Source: Mytilus galloprovincialis (Eukaryota; Mollusca; Bivalvia; Mytilida; Mytilidae). Taken from it: DNA of 64,000 nucleotides. Positions 35,237-47,934 of the stretch are shown piece after piece (within the stretch, counting starts at the first letter, position 1; each line of letters opens with the position of its first letter). The position numbers and the translations under genes were made by a program. Location: contig NC_134850.1 in assembly GCF_965363235.1 (NCBI RefSeq), positions 45,752,602-45,816,601 on the forward strand, in the 5' to 3' direction. The notes below the pieces were generated by a model. The model had not been told where the DNA came from. It searched no databases and saw nothing but the letters and a program-made list of their open reading frames with translations.

Positions 35237-37862
35237 GATCCTTACCTTAACCTTAATTCTCTCCGCGCCAGAAGTCGCATAAGGCCTCCACGCTGCTTTT
35301 CCACCCTTTTCTATTTTTTGCCGCTGTTCTGGCTACATTCCAACTTGTCCATCCTTGTTGGTTCCTTTCTCTCTCTGTTGTTCTTCTCCATGTAGTTTTT
35401 GGCCTTCCTCTAATTTTTTTCCCTTCAGGTGCCCATTGTAGAGCTACATAGCTGTTGTTGTCTCTTTCACGCCTTAAAATATGTCCTATCCATGTCCAAC
35501 GTCTCCTTCTGATTTCACAACTGATGTTTCTGGTGTTAGCTATTTCGTTTACTGTTTTGTTCGATGTTTTACTTTGCCATCTTATTTTTAGGATCTTTCT
35601 TAGGCATTGGTGTTCTACAGTATTAAGTTTCTTTTCTTCAATGTTTGTTAGTTTCCATGTTTCACATCCATACAATAATACAGGTCTAACTAATGATTTA
35701 TATAGGTGTAGTTTTGTTTTTCGGCCAATTCCTCTTGCATACCATATATTTCTTAGGCGATGGAATGTCCCTCTTGCTTTCTGTATTCTGTTTTTGATGT
35801 CACAACTTCCTCCTCCCTCTTTGTCCATGACTGCTCCCAGGTATGTGAACTTGTCTACATCTTCTACTTTCTGGTCGTATAGTGTTATCAACTCTTTATT
35901 CTTTGTTTGCTTTGATTTCAGAGTTTTACACTTTTTGGGGTTAAGTTTCATTCCAACTCTTTCAGCTTCAGTTGTTAATTTCTGTGTTTGTTCATCAAGG
36001 TCGCTAAATTTTGAGGAAAGAAGTGCGATGTCGTCAGCAAAGTCAAGATCTTCTAGAACAGTATTAAAGTTCCATCGTATCCCTCTGGCTTTGTCTGCAG
36101 TTGTTTTCTGCATGATCCAGTCTACGACTAGAAGGAAAAGAAAACCTGACATTACGCATCCCTGTTTCACTCCTGATTTTATCTGATGTTTCTCCCTGAT
36201 CGATGACAGAACACTTAAATCCTTTATATATCTCCTTTATGGTTCTTATGATCTTGTCAGGTATTCCGTAGCTCTTCATGATATACCATAGACTCTCCCG
36301 GTGGACTGAGTCAAATGCTTTTTCGAAGTCTATAAAAAGTATTATCAAAGCTGCCCTCCATTCATTTGTTTGCTCGAGTATGTTTCGAAGGATAAAAATT
36401 TGTTCAGTTGTTCCTCTTTTTGGTCTAAATCCTGCCTGCTCATTCCTCAATCTCTTGTCTATTCCTTCTTTTATTCTTTCTATTAGCATTCTGCAGAATA
36501 CTTTACTGAAAACAGGTAAAAGCGTCACTCCCCTCCAGTTGTTACAATCTGTCATATCGCCTTTCTTAAAGATCTTACAAATCAATCCCTTTCTCCAGTC
36601 TGATGGCCAATTTTCTTCTTCCCATAGGCTATTATATATTTCTGCCATTTTCTCTGCTGTAAAGTCGATGTCTGCCTTTATTATCTCTGGTGTTACACTG
36701 TCTATTCCTGCTGACTTCCCATTTTGCGTCTTCTTCAGTGCTCTTTTAACTTCATCTACTGTCCATTCTCCTAGATCGATCTCGTCTATTATAATTTCGG
36801 CCATATCTACATCTTCCTCTGAAATTGGATGAAGAGGGTCTTGCCTATTTAAAACTTCACTAAAATGTTCTACCCATCTATTCAATATATCATTTCTTTC
36901 ACTTTTCAGTTCTCCTTCTTTAGTTTTTACTCCTGTGTGTTGCCTCTTTCTTTCACCTGTTAGGATTTTAGTGATGTTATAAAGCTCTTTGCTTCTACCA
37001 TTTTCTGCTGCTTTTTCTGCATCTTCAGCCATCATATTGTACCACTTCCTTTTATCCTCTCGAGCACTTTTCTTAACCCCTTTATTTTTCTGCTTGTATT
37101 CTTCGTTGAGTCTCACTTTTAATCTTTCCGATCTAGTTCCTTCTAATTTATTTTTAATTTCTTTTCTTTCTTCAACCATTTTCCATGTATTGTTGGTTAT
37201 CCATGGTTTACTGATCTTTTTACTGCTCCCCAATACCTGTTTAGCTGCCTCAGTGTATATCTCTACTGCACCTTCATATTTCAACACTGGATCTTTTATG
37301 TTACCTTCTTCCAGTACTTGGAATCTGTTTCTCACTTCAATGTTGTACTGTTTCCTTACATCCACACTTTTTAGCTTGTTTAGGTCATATCTCTCTCTTT
37401 TGCATTTGTTCTTATCACCTTTATTTCTTGCCAGTTTGAGTCTGATCTTTGACCTTACTAAGTAGTGGTCAGTATACACATCTGCTTCTCTCATTACTCT
37501 TGTATCTAATATTGATGTCCTCATGTCCCCTCGTATCATTATATGATCTATCTGGTTTGTTGTTTTTCCATCAGAGGATTTCAATGTTACTTTATGTATT
37601 TCCTTATGTGGGAAAATGGAGCCTGTTATGGTGAGGCCGTTGATTTGGCAGAAATTGCATAATAATTCACCATTTTCATTTATTGTCCCACATCCATGTT
37701 TTCCTAACACCTCTTGCATATGGCTATTGTCTTTGCCTACTTTTGCGTTCAGGTCACCCATAACTATAAGCATATCATTCTTATTGCAGGATGAAACATT
37801 GTCTTGTAGTTGTTGGTAAAATTCTTCTTTCTCTTCCTCTTCGATGCAACCGATAAAGTACC
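35237..37862 (-). pseudogene. RTE-like non-LTR retrotransposon, nearly intact, one frameshift
   Basis: Two overlapping - strand frames (37,773-36,064 and 36,170-35,253) form one ORF2. The 5' end lies within the endonuclease: EEEEKEEFYQQLQ, MLIVMGDLNAKVG, NQIDHIMIRG and TDHYLVRSKIRLKL are present. RT blocks: TQNGKSAGIDSVTPEIIK, DMTDCNNWRGVTLLPVF, NEQAGFRPKRGTTEQIF, LFIDFEKAFDSVHRE (A), SGVKQGCVMSGF (B), LDFADDIALLSS (C), KFTYLGAVMDKEGG, PVLLYGCETWKLT and RGRPKTTWRRT. The frame changes once between SDKI and KSGVKQGC (about 36,170-36,190), consistent with loss of one base. The 3' end has short TTAAGG/TAAGG repeats. Relatively young compared with the copy at 3.0-5.5 kb. Confidence 0.88.
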
Positions 37863-38462
37863 TGCAGAAAAGGGTTGCCGATTAACCTTATATCATCTTG
37901 TAATTCGCTTTCAGCGCTCGTGGTGAAATTAAATCCAAAAAAGCGCTTCAAACACATTGGACTCATAAAGTGTAGTTTTTTTTCTATTTTGAATCCACCC
38001 AAAATTCGAGGGATTATTACTAGTATTTAACATTACAACAAATCTAAAAAAACAAAACAGTACTCAACTTCTTCTTTCAGACACAAATACTCCATAAGGG
38101 TAAATCAAATCATGGCATAGGTAGCGATTTTGATAGGATAAAAGATGCCAACTTTTAACAGCTTTGTCGTGAATTAATAATGTGGACATCACTCTTCAAT
38201 CGGCCTTATTTCACTTAACATCTATGTAACAACATAATGGTCATAATATTGAGGCAATATACCTACCTCTGACGGAATTATCATCTTAAAAATAGATTCT
38301 TAGCAAATCTGACACTAATTTCAATAATGCATTTAACTTTTTTGCATGCAAATAAACAGAAAGATAAAAGAGGGGCAAAAAATAACAAAGGGATCATGAA
38401 ACTCATGTCGAAAACGAAATAAAAATGCCTATACAAAATTGTGATATCAATTTATGTGGTTC

Positions 38463-39929
38463 ATTAGTGTTACAATGATAATAGTTACTGGAATTGCGAC
38501 GATCCCTATGAGGCGACGGCAGAAATAGGTAAAATCTTTTCAGTCATTTTTCTCAAAAATAGGCCGTTATTGTCAAGGATTACTCAGCTGCAAGGTTTTT
38601 TTGTACCAATACATCATATTTGAATCAAAATGGTGCACTATAATAGTCTATGCGCTTAGAAAATTGCCGTCGAAAACCAGTTGTCGGCATGATCACGTGT
38701 TATGTTCCTCTAATATATTTTAATGATGGTATAATAATAAATCCCTAACGGGAGGGATTGTGCTTGATATTCACATGATGAAGACATTATGTTTCAATCA
38801 GTTTGATTGAAGTCTGAAGCTGGAATGTCAGTACCTGCAAGTAGTCCTTTGTTAATTTATGAATTATTGTCATTTTGTTTAGTTTCTTTAGTTACCTATT
38901 CTGACATCGGACTTGGACTTCTCCTAAACTGAGTTTTACTATGTGTATTGGTGTGCGTTTGTTATTTCTACATTGGATAGAGGTATAGGGCGAGGGTTGA
39001 GATCTCAAAAAACATGTTTAACCCCCGCCAAATTTTTTGCAAAGTTATTTAAAGGAAAAGTATGTCACATTGAAACTGAAACCAAGATAAATCATTTGAT
39101 TGGCTGATTCGATCCACAAGAATTTATTCTTATACAGGTGAAAACGATGATAAACATATATTTTTCATCTTTAATATGTAATTAGATAGACCTAGAATAA
39201 TCCAACAGCACGAGTTTGCTTAATCTATTTAAATCTATATTTATGTTTACATCGCTTATAAAGTCATCGCATGACTTTAGAGGTCAACTCGATAATTAAT
39301 TAGATGGCATCTGGATTAAAATACACTCGAATCGAAGCTACGTTTTTTCATGCGCATGCCCTGTTTATTATTTATTTTAGACTTTTAATTGTTGAATAAA
39401 TGTTTATAAATAAAATATGGGAATTTGATTAAATTCGGTGAACATTAATTTGTCAGCTAGTGTCCCTTTAATGTTATGCATATTGTTATACATGTTATAT
39501 ATTGAGATATATATACGTTTTGTCCTAGATATTTAGCTGTATGTTGCTTCATTTATTTTTAGTTTGTGTTAATGTCATCATTTAACTGGACATTGCAGTT
39601 TTGTCACACAAAATTCCATGGAAAAGCTTGAAGACACATTTATCATTTTTCTGCTACTATTATCCTATTCAGAAATTACGATTATCAAATGCAAACAAGA
39701 AAAATGCCATTGAATTACGATTATCATCCCGGATATTTCGACGCAATTTTCTAAGTGCATAGACAATTATAGTGAACCTTTAAGATTCAAATATGATGTA
39801 ATTGTATAGAAAAATCCTTGCAGCTGGGTAACTCGTGACAACAACAGGCCACAGTTTTTACCTATTTCTGCCGTCGCCATATTGGGATCGTCGTTATTCC
39901 AGTTACGATTATCAGTTTAACACTAGTGG
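38463..39929. mobile_element. 1.47-kb element with ~230-bp inverted terminal arms
   Basis: The left arm (38,463-38,700) and right arm (39,715-39,929) are diverged reverse complements. Shared blocks include ACTGGAATxxCGACGATCCC, GCGACGGCAGAAATAGGT, CATCATATTTGAATC and CTTAGAAAATTGC. The ends read CATTAGTGTTACAATGATAA and, complemented, CACTAGTGTTAAACTGATAA. The spacer contains a mussel dispersed repeat (about 38,840-39,040) and no transposase. Likely a non-autonomous TIR or foldback element. Confidence 0.7.
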
Positions 39930-41114
39930 TGGTTGGCACACTTTATTTTTAAATGCTCCTATCATGTACACTCGAGACGAACATTTGGAAAGGTTTGTTT
40001 GAAGGACATGTCACGTACATTCGAGTACAGTAATATGTAGTATAACTATATAGTTCATTTACAATGTGTAGTCACAATTCCGAAGATAAATGTTTTCTGA
40101 AACAAATAATTATCTACTTTGGACCCCGTTATACTCATCCAGATGTATCAAACAGAATGTGTTGTGAATTTAACAACAGGCAACATTACTAATTTAAAAC
40201 GTTCTCATTTAAGTTGTATTCCTCTTTTGTAGGAGACTATGGTATTTGAACGATTGAAGTGGAACAGCTATTAATTAAACAAACACATGATAATTTTAAA
40301 AAAGACATACTAGAAATTGTTTTGTCCAAAGAAAAAATATTGAATACAATCATTTGTAGAACTGTGCTTTTTAAGAGAGAAAAATTTTAACTTCCAATGA
40401 TATTTAGTTCAGATTATTTCAGTAGAAACAAGAGGACATCAACAGAATTTTGTTATGTAATTATAACGAAAATTTTAAACAAATCTCAACCTACTAATGG
40501 TAAAACATTCTATTGCATTGTTTCGTTTAATAAGTTGTATAAAAAGACAAATATGTGTGTTTGTTTACATGTGTTGAAAAGTAAATAACAAAAATACCGA
40601 AATTCTGAGAAATTCAAAACGGAAAAAATCTTTTTAAAATGTCAAAATTAAAAGCTCAAACACATCTAACGGATGGTAAGCAACTGTCACAATTCTGACT
40701 TAGAACAGGTATCTACCTAAATGTATAACATGGTTGATTAAACCAGGTGTTATAGCTAGTGAAACCTCCAACTCGAATGACAGTTCCATAGAATTCTATA
40801 TTGACAATAATGTTTGAGCAAAGCAAACAGACATAATAACTAAAACGCCGAAAAATCCGGGTACAGCAGTCAACATTGTAATATAATCGTCATCACTGTA
40901 AAACAATAAATGTTTCAACAAAACAACTACATAAAAACATATTATCTTACCTCCTATACATTTCTAGGAATGTGACTGGTTAACAGCGTCCTCTATGAGA
41001 CCGTGTATATTCAATATTAGGTTAGTAGGGAGGCGGGGCTTAATTCAATACACGGTTAGTAGTGGATTACGACTTTGGCACTGTATTATTATTCAAAAGT
41101 ATCGAAAGTTCTGT
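39930..41114. other. AT-rich non-coding stretch
   Basis: No gene, hairpin or recognised repeat. The 63-codon frame at 40,397-40,588 has no features of a real protein. Confidence 0.4.
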
Positions 41115-41410
41115 TTAAGGTGGTACCCAACACTTTATCTAAAATTAATTTGGCTCGTTTAATTTTCTTAAAATTTTGACAAAGTATTTACTTTGACCCT
41201 TTTACAAAAATATAAAAATTTCAAAAAATTTTAACCAACCGTTTTATCAGAAAAATTACACTGGTTATATAGCAGTTTGACAAACACTTATATTGATCAT
41301 TGAGAAGCTTAATATTTCTTTAACAACACAACGTAATTAAAAATTAAAACGTTTAGCTGATTTTACAGAGTTATCTCCCTGTATATTAACACCTTAATAT
41401 ACCACCTTAA
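41115..41410. repeat. MITE with TTAAGGTGGTA termini
   Basis: TTAAGGTGGTA at the left and TACCACCTTAA at the right are perfect inverted ends around a 270-bp AT-rich non-coding core. I recognise the terminus as frequent in mussel sequences. Confidence 0.7.
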
Positions 41411-41605
41411 TATTGTTATATTAAGGTTGTTGATAAGAAAAAGTTATTGTTTGCATTATTTTTTTTTAAGGGCAGACCAATTGAAGAAGGTTCTTAAAAT
41501 TGAACACTTGAACACTTTAATATAGAAATAAGAAGATGTTATGATAGCAAATGAGACAACTCTAGTCTACATTCAACAAATAAAGACAGTCGGTAAGATA
41601 AATTC

Positions 41606-41686
41606 GTTACATAGTGTGCCAGTGACTTAATATGATATATACGGGGTCAGTAAATTCCATATTAAGTCACTAACACACTATGTAAC
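41606..41686. repeat. Short perfect-stem hairpin (81 bp)
   Basis: GTTACATAGTGTGCCAGTGA and CTTAATATG (41,606-41,634) pair with CATATTAAG and TCACTAACACACTATGTAAC (41,658-41,686), with one mismatch over 29 bp and a 23-base loop. Confidence 0.8.
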
Positions 41687-42699
41687 TAATCATACCGAAC
41701 AAAAAATAGTTAATCCACAGTATTTTAGGTCAGAATTTTTCATGATATAACTATATTTGATTCAATATATTATATGTTTCCATATATTCATGCTAGAAAA
41801 GGTAACACTTCCCATGTCACATTATACGATATAATTGTTCTTCTAAATTGTGCTTGTTGTTTAAATGCTCAAAACAACATAGTTCAATCATCTCTTTAGT
41901 TAATTAGGGATTACGTACATAAAACATATTTTCCTAAAACAAAGTAAATGGTTCCTCGTGTTACTTTTCTGAACAGGACGATTTTTTGTTCGTTGGTCAA
42001 ATACCAAGGAGTTGTATAACTGTCAATGAGACAATTTGCTCTCATGCAGATACCAAATGACGTGAATGATAACAACCACCGGATACCACCGTGACACCTA
42101 ACAACGATAACTGATGTTTTGGGATTTATTAATCAAAAACAGCCCTAGTTCATGTTTCAGTTCATATGCAAATATTTATGTGTTATGGTAAATAATATTA
42201 ATCACCGCATTCATTTATTAGATTTTATTTTGTTCAACGTAATCAGTGCGATATTTTACGTTTGAAGTGAGATTCAAAACAAACCGGACATAGCTTTATA
42301 ATATAGTTAATTGCTGCCTTAGTTTGCTATTAATAAATATTGAAATGTGCATTGTTATTAAGTGAAATATCAGTATTTAGTTCAAATGTAATCTTGGGTC
42401 AGTCCTAGTTCTATCTTATTCATTCAAATGACGTCATTTTTCATTTTTTGATGATCTGTTTTACAAATTCAAATGACGTTATCATTTTTTGTCATTTTTT
42501 ACAATTTCAAATATGACGTCACTTGGCGTTGAGGTTTAAACATATTCGGATGTGTCTACATATTGTGTTGCAAATGTCTGGTTATGTAATGTATTTCAGT
42601 TGTTTCCTGTAATTAGTTAATATTTCAGTTCTATCATGTACAGCTTTTGTTTATTAATTTTATAAATTTACTGTTTGCAAAAGTATAAATTATTCTAAA

Positions 42700-42880
42700 T
42701 GATAAGGATGTTCTGGTAACTAACAGACAACCCTGGCCGTTTTTGGCACAACTTTTTTGATCTTTTGGTCCTCGATGCTGTTCGACTTTGTGCTTGTTTC
42801 GGCTTTCAAACTTTTGTATCTGGGCATCACTAGTAGATCTTGTGTGGATAAAATGCACTTCTGGCGTATTAAAATGTTCA
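42700..42880 (+). repeat. Degenerate hammerhead-associated dispersed repeat
   Basis: 'tttggtcctcgatgctgttc' followed by 'ctgggcatcactagtagatc' and 'aaaatgcacttctggcg' parallels the repeat at 51,690-51,815, but the ribozyme core is destroyed here (ACTAGTAGA in place of CTGATGA). Confidence 0.5.
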
Positions 42881-43459
42881 ACTTGTTGCCTTTTGTTGGC
42901 TGTTGTTCGTGTGTTTCTTTGTCAATTGTATTCTCCAATTTATTTATATTGTAGTCCTGTAGTGTTGAGTTGTCATCTTAATGTTATATTTCACATGGCT
43001 ATAAAAGGGGAGGTTTGGCATGCCACAAAACCAGGTTCAATCCGCCATTTTTTTCTTTAAAAATGTCCTGTACCAAGTCAGGAATATGGCCATTGTTATA
43101 TTATAGTTCGTTTCTGTATGTGTTACATTTTAACGTTGCGTCGTTTGTTTTCTCTTATTTTTGAGTGTAAATTCACATTGCGATAAGACGTGGCACGGTA
43201 CTTGTCTATCCCAAATTCATGTATTTGGTTTTGATGTTATATTTGTTATTCTCGTGGGATTTTGTCTGGTGCTTAGTCCGTTTCTGTGTGTGTTACATTG
43301 AAGTGTTGTGTCGTTGTTCTCCTCGTATATTTAATGCGTTTCCCTCAGTTTTAGTTTGTTACCCCGTTTTTGTTTTTTGTCCATGGATTTATGAGTTTGA
43401 ATATCGGTATACTACTGTTGCCTTTATTTGTCATTTATTGATAATGGTTCTAATTGGGA

Positions 43460-43560
43460 AGAACAATTTTGTAGAAAAATGGAAATATCCTACAGAATGG
43501 TCGAAACTGATGAGTGCTCTGTAGACAATACGCGCGTCTGTTGTATTGAATCATAAACCT
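43460..43560 (+). repeat. Degenerate hammerhead-associated dispersed repeat
   Basis: Contains CTGATGAGTGCTCTGTAGAC followed by AATACGCGCGTCTG. CTGATGA and the ACGCGCGTC stem III are kept, but the conserved GAAA has become AATA, so catalysis is unlikely. Confidence 0.55.
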
Positions 43561-44002
43561 TTGGTTACGATTTACTCGTATATTTCTGATAAACTAAAAA
43601 TTACTTCTAACACTGTATAGCTGTTGTTGCTTTTTAACAACATTGTACATCCTATCATGTAGTGTAACATATAAGCAGCATTTACTGTATATGTGTATGT
43701 CAAAAACAATATCCGTTTGTAAATAATATTAAGAAAATTCGTTAAATTGTATAGTAATTTGACTGAATGCATCTCTGATGCGCATGCATAAATAACGAGC
43801 AACAGGGATGAAACTCTTTGTTATGAACAAAGTTTTTTGTGCATGATAGGCCTCAAGGAACGTGTCTTTCATTCATATTATGACATTTTTTTTTATTAAA
43901 AAAGCTGCTGTATCAAAAGTGTTTTGCAGTTCTATTCACATTTAAAGGGGTTGAAATTTCAGAATTTGAGAGTTTTGCAATGGTCAAATACAAAGCAGTT
44001 TT

Positions 44003-44440
44003 GAGAAAGGAAATGGGGAATGTGCCAATGCGACAACAACCCGACCATAGAGCAGACAACAGCCGAAGGCCACTAATGGGTCTTCCATGTAGCGAGAAAC
44101 TCCCGCACCCGGAGGCGTCCTTCAGCTGAACCCTTAAAAAAATGTATACTAGTATAGTGATAATGAACGTCATACAAACTCCGAATTATACACAAGAAAC
44201 TAAAATTAAAAATCATACAAGACTACCAAAGGCTATACCTCTAGCCAGTGTAGAAAAGTAAACATGGTAAACGCATAACAATACGCATATTAAAATTCAG
44301 TTCAAAAGAGAGGTCCGAGTCCGATGTCAGAAGATGTAACAAAAGAAAATAAATAAAATGACAATAATACATAAATAACAACAGACTACTAGCAGTTAAC
44401 TTGCATTCCAGCTCCATACCTCAATTAAACTGATTGAAAG
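44003..44440. repeat. Mussel dispersed repeat
   Basis: Begins 'aaatggggaatgtgccaatg', continues 'cagccgaaggccactaatgg' and 'aaactaaaattaaaaatcat', and ends near 'agcagttaacttgcattcca'. Copies or parts lie at 120, 10,880, 27,938 and 28,380. Confidence 0.75.
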
Positions 44441-44589
44441 ATTATGTGTTCATCATATGAATATCAGGCACAATCCCTTCCGTTAGGGGTTTAGTATCAT
44501 ACTATCATAAAATATATGAGAAGAACATAACACGTGTCATGCCAACAACTGTTTTTTTTTTTTAAATAAATGTGTTTAGTTCCGATGCG

Positions 44590-47500
44590 AAGAACCTATA
44601 AGTGAATCAATATTAAAGCCAAAATATGCAATCTTTATTCTGACAACAGTATCGTAACTATAGCCTTCCTTAATAAGTCTGTTTAAAGGTTTTGTAAGCT
44701 TTTGGGGTGAATACTGACATTTGTGTGCTTTGTAAAGAATATTACCATAAAAGATTGGATGTGAAACACCTAAGATGTCTGCATGTTGAGTTATATTTAC
44801 GAATTATTTCCTTATACCGATGATAAAATTTAGTAAATGTTTTGACTAGTTTGTGATATTGAAAATCCTGGTGTAATAATTATTCATTAATACATAAATT
44901 TCTCTCGCTAAAATCAATCTAATACGTTATTACATACACAAGCGAATCGTACAAGTTGAAATATATAAACACCATAAGATGGTGACAAGTGAACGTCACC
45001 ATCTAAAAATGGATAATTAACGATAGGAAATAAAAAATCATCTCTTTTATCATAAATTTTTGTATTAAGCTTCCCATTAACGATAAAGATATCAAGATCG
45101 AGGAAAGGGCAGTGGTCATTGTTAGTATTAGCTTTATTTAAAGTAAGTTAAACAGGATAAATTTCTTTAGTATACATACTAAAGTCGTCATTATTAAGAG
45201 CCAATATATCATCCAAATATCTAAAAGTTTTGTTAAATTTTTGTATCAAATGTTGTCTCGATGAGTCTTTGCTAATTTTAGTCATACATTGTAACTTATA
45301 ACAATACAAAAACAGGTCCGCAATAAGTGGTGCACAGTTAGTCCCCATTGGAATTCCAATAACTTGACGATGTACGGAATCTCCAAAGCGGACAAAAATG
45401 TTATCAAGTAAAAATTCAAGCGCATATATAGTATCAAAGCATGTCCAATTGACACATTGCTTTAGTTTATTGCTACTAAAAAATGACCTAAAAGAGTTTG
45501 AACATATGTACTCGCAGTCTGATTTTTTAAATGCCCAGTTAATTAGGGATGTGAATTTTTTCTTAATGAGAATATGAGGCAAAGTGGTATGTAGGGTAGA
45601 AAAATCAAAACTTTGAACAGATTCAAAATCACAAATATATGCATGCAATTTATCAAGTACTTCCAACGAGTTTTTGACACTCCAAAAGAAATTAATTCCA
45701 CTCTTTTCAAAAGACTTATTTGAACATAGACAATTTAGTAGTGGAACAATGGCTTGAAGATGAAATAAATCTATATTTTTAAGGTGTTTTGTGTAGCTTC
45801 GGAATTCAGTACATAGTTGGGACTTTCATGTATTTGGTTCTGCTTGTAAAGAAGTAGCTAAAAGTTTGTGTTTGTTACAGTTGTCGTTTTCTGAAAATGA
45901 AGTCAGTTGGAATGTTGGTGAATTCGTCATTTCCTTTTGCAGAACCTCAATATAAAATTTACGTCAAACAATAATGATATTATTAGCAGCTTCATCAGCC
46001 GGGATAAAAACAAATTCCTCAGCTAGCTCTTTTAATTTATGTTTGATACGCGAAATAGGGTTTTTATGGTTGTTGTTAAGAGTAAAATGTTCTTTAAAAT
46101 GTTGTATTCGAATATCAACTATCCTCATTACTGAATTCAAAAAAGAGTCCAAAGATTGTTTGTCAGGTTTTTCCCGTTTTACCCATTTCACACAATAGGT
46201 ACGGAGTGAGTCGTGGATGATATTACGACACTCATTCCAACTTATAATTGACGGGGGACGATATTTAGGTCCTTTACTGAGGAATGATTTTAACTCTCGG
46301 TCGCGAACGATGTTAAGGTCTCCTGTTATGACATGGGAAATGGGGCAATAAGTGTATTCGGAATTACTGCAATTACATGACATATGTGTATTTTCACTGA
46401 TATTTACATCTTTACACAATTGGCTATAATTAAATACATATTTCCGGGTAGATTTCTTGTAAATATAACAAATAAGAGGGAGTTCAGTATTATCAAAATA
46501 TCCAGGATTTTGGTCTTTAACAGAATGGTCGTTAAAAATACCGGCAATATTTACAAAATCAGAACCTTTATTGACATACTTTATTTTAATAAAATGTTTT
46601 TTGTGATCTTCAGGTCGATCAATTTTTGGAAACAGTTAAGAATAACAATATGCCATTATAATTTGAACGATTTCATACTGAGGACTGCAATATGAAATTT
46701 TGTTGCAATCCTCTAAAATTTAATTTAATTTATTTATAGGTAAAGAACAGAGCTTGGTTAACCGTTGTTTTTTGAAATAAAAATTAGGTCCGAAATATTT
46801 GTATTGTTGGTCCGAAATTTTCTTTGATTGCGATTTTTCTACGTCCATGAGAACGATTTTTACGAACAGTTTTAGAAACTATATCCAAAATGTTAACAGA
46901 ATCGGTTCTTGATATATGATTACAAATTCCAATGATACTACCATTAGTTTAAACATATTTATTTATAGTGGATTGGGAAACAAGTTTTGCAACTTATATT
47001 AATCCCTTTCCACTTTGCGGGTGCGAGTGCTGCCTTGTAGCGGCATTAGCCTGCTCTTTTTCGAAATCTACAAGGGTGTCTTTAACGTGCAAGAGATATG
47101 GCTCTCTCTTAACACGGGTCAGCCATTTATCGTCCCCTTCCGACGGACTATCATCGTTTCCTCGAGACCATACTCGCAAATGGTGTCAAGGGAGAGCCGA
47201 ATATTCAGTTCCTGAAATTTTCATCCCAGACGGGAATCGAACCAGGAACCTTTGTGTTAGTAGTCCGATGCACTAACCACTACACCACGGCTCTCTTTTA
47301 GAAGATACTACCATTAAGACCGAGAGGGTAGACTGTCTGTAATTTTTTAATCCAATTTAATTCAATGATTTTCCGTGATCGAACAAACTTTGAATGAGAT
47401 TCACCAGGCTGCTTATTTACTTCTTCTAAAGGTTGAACTGTTAAATATCTAATAGGATGATTGTGCTTCTTAAGATGGTGATAAATGATACTTTTGAATT

Positions 47501-47590
47501 TATTGGGTCTTTTAAAACGATACAGGTGTTCTTGCGTGCGTTTCGATAAATATCGTCCAGTTTCACCTACGTAATGAATACTGCATCCCG
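44590..47590 (-). pseudogene. Permuted (Naiad/Chlamys-like) Penelope-like element
   Basis: Read on the - strand, a GIY-YIG endonuclease comes first (about 47,590-47,310: GCSIHYVGETGRYLSKRTQE, then FVRSRKIIELNWIKKL). A linker follows (46,419-45,964: YRPPSIISWNECRNIIHDSL and FIPADEAANNIIIV). The reverse transcriptase is next (45,830-44,980) with FWSVKNSLEVLDKL, FDFSTLHTTLPHILIKK, GIPMGTNCAPLIADLF, FRYLDDILALNNDDF and DHCPFLDLDIFIVNGKLNTK. EN before RT is the permuted order described for the Naiad and Chlamys clades of Penelope-like elements. Several frameshifts and stops and a SINE insertion make it inactive. A fragment of the same family lies at 22,680. Confidence 0.8.
46947..47303 (-). mobile_element. 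tRNA-derived SINE inserted in the PLE
   Basis: The 13-bp PLE sequence GATACTACCATTA is duplicated on both sides (46,934-46,946 and 47,304-47,316). On the - strand the element starts GAGAGCCGTGGTGTAGTGGT (A box) and has B box GGTTCGATTCC about 35 bases later. A central region follows containing GGCTGACCCGTGTTAAGAGA and CTTGCACGTTAAAGACACCC, then an AT-rich tail. The central region looks like a conserved SINE body domain; I cannot name it with certainty. Both long frames over it are spurious. Confidence 0.85.
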
Positions 47591-47724
47591 GTTTGTTTCA
47601 TGTGAGTAAATAAATAATACTGTTTGTTTTTCAAGTAATATCAGTTTCAAAATTTAAAGAAAATGTGCGACCATTAAACGTGGACCTTACCGTATTGTTG
47701 GTGGAAAGACGGGAACATGTAAGT

Positions 47725-47810
47725 CATTTTTTGGCATGACACTTATTGTATAACTGCCAATGAGACAACTAACCTCAGATACCAAATGACGTGAATGGAG
47801 ACAAAAAAGC
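47725..47810. repeat. Short dispersed repeat
   Basis: 'ataactgccaatgagacaac' and 'agataccaaatgacgtgaat' match 42,010-42,070. Non-coding. Confidence 0.5.
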
Positions 47811-47934
47811 AGTGAATGGAGTAAAAACGCAGAAAAAAAAAACAGCTACCATATTCGCCAAGTTAATAATTACTTCATTGTACATGCAACCATAATCACA
47901 AAACATTTGCTATGTATAAGCACAAACACCAGGC

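Noticed and set aside
35455..37634. Several long + strand open frames (35,455-36,186; 36,278-36,832; 36,989-37,465)
   Set aside because: They are antisense shadows of the - strand LINE ORF2. Their Ser/Leu/Phe-rich translations have no domain.
42634..43524. Cluster of 65-100-codon frames on both strands
   Set aside because: Overlapping frames in low-complexity and repeat sequence, with no splice context, motif or conserved family.
46968..47276. 102-codon + strand frame resembling a protein with a GNRTRNL motif
   Set aside because: It is the antisense of the tRNA-derived SINE. The GNRTRNL peptide comes from the tRNA B-box region, a well-known translation artefact.
47225..47296. Possible tRNA gene on the - strand
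   Set aside because: A and B boxes are present but acceptor-stem pairing is poor, and the sequence is the head of a SINE with target duplications.
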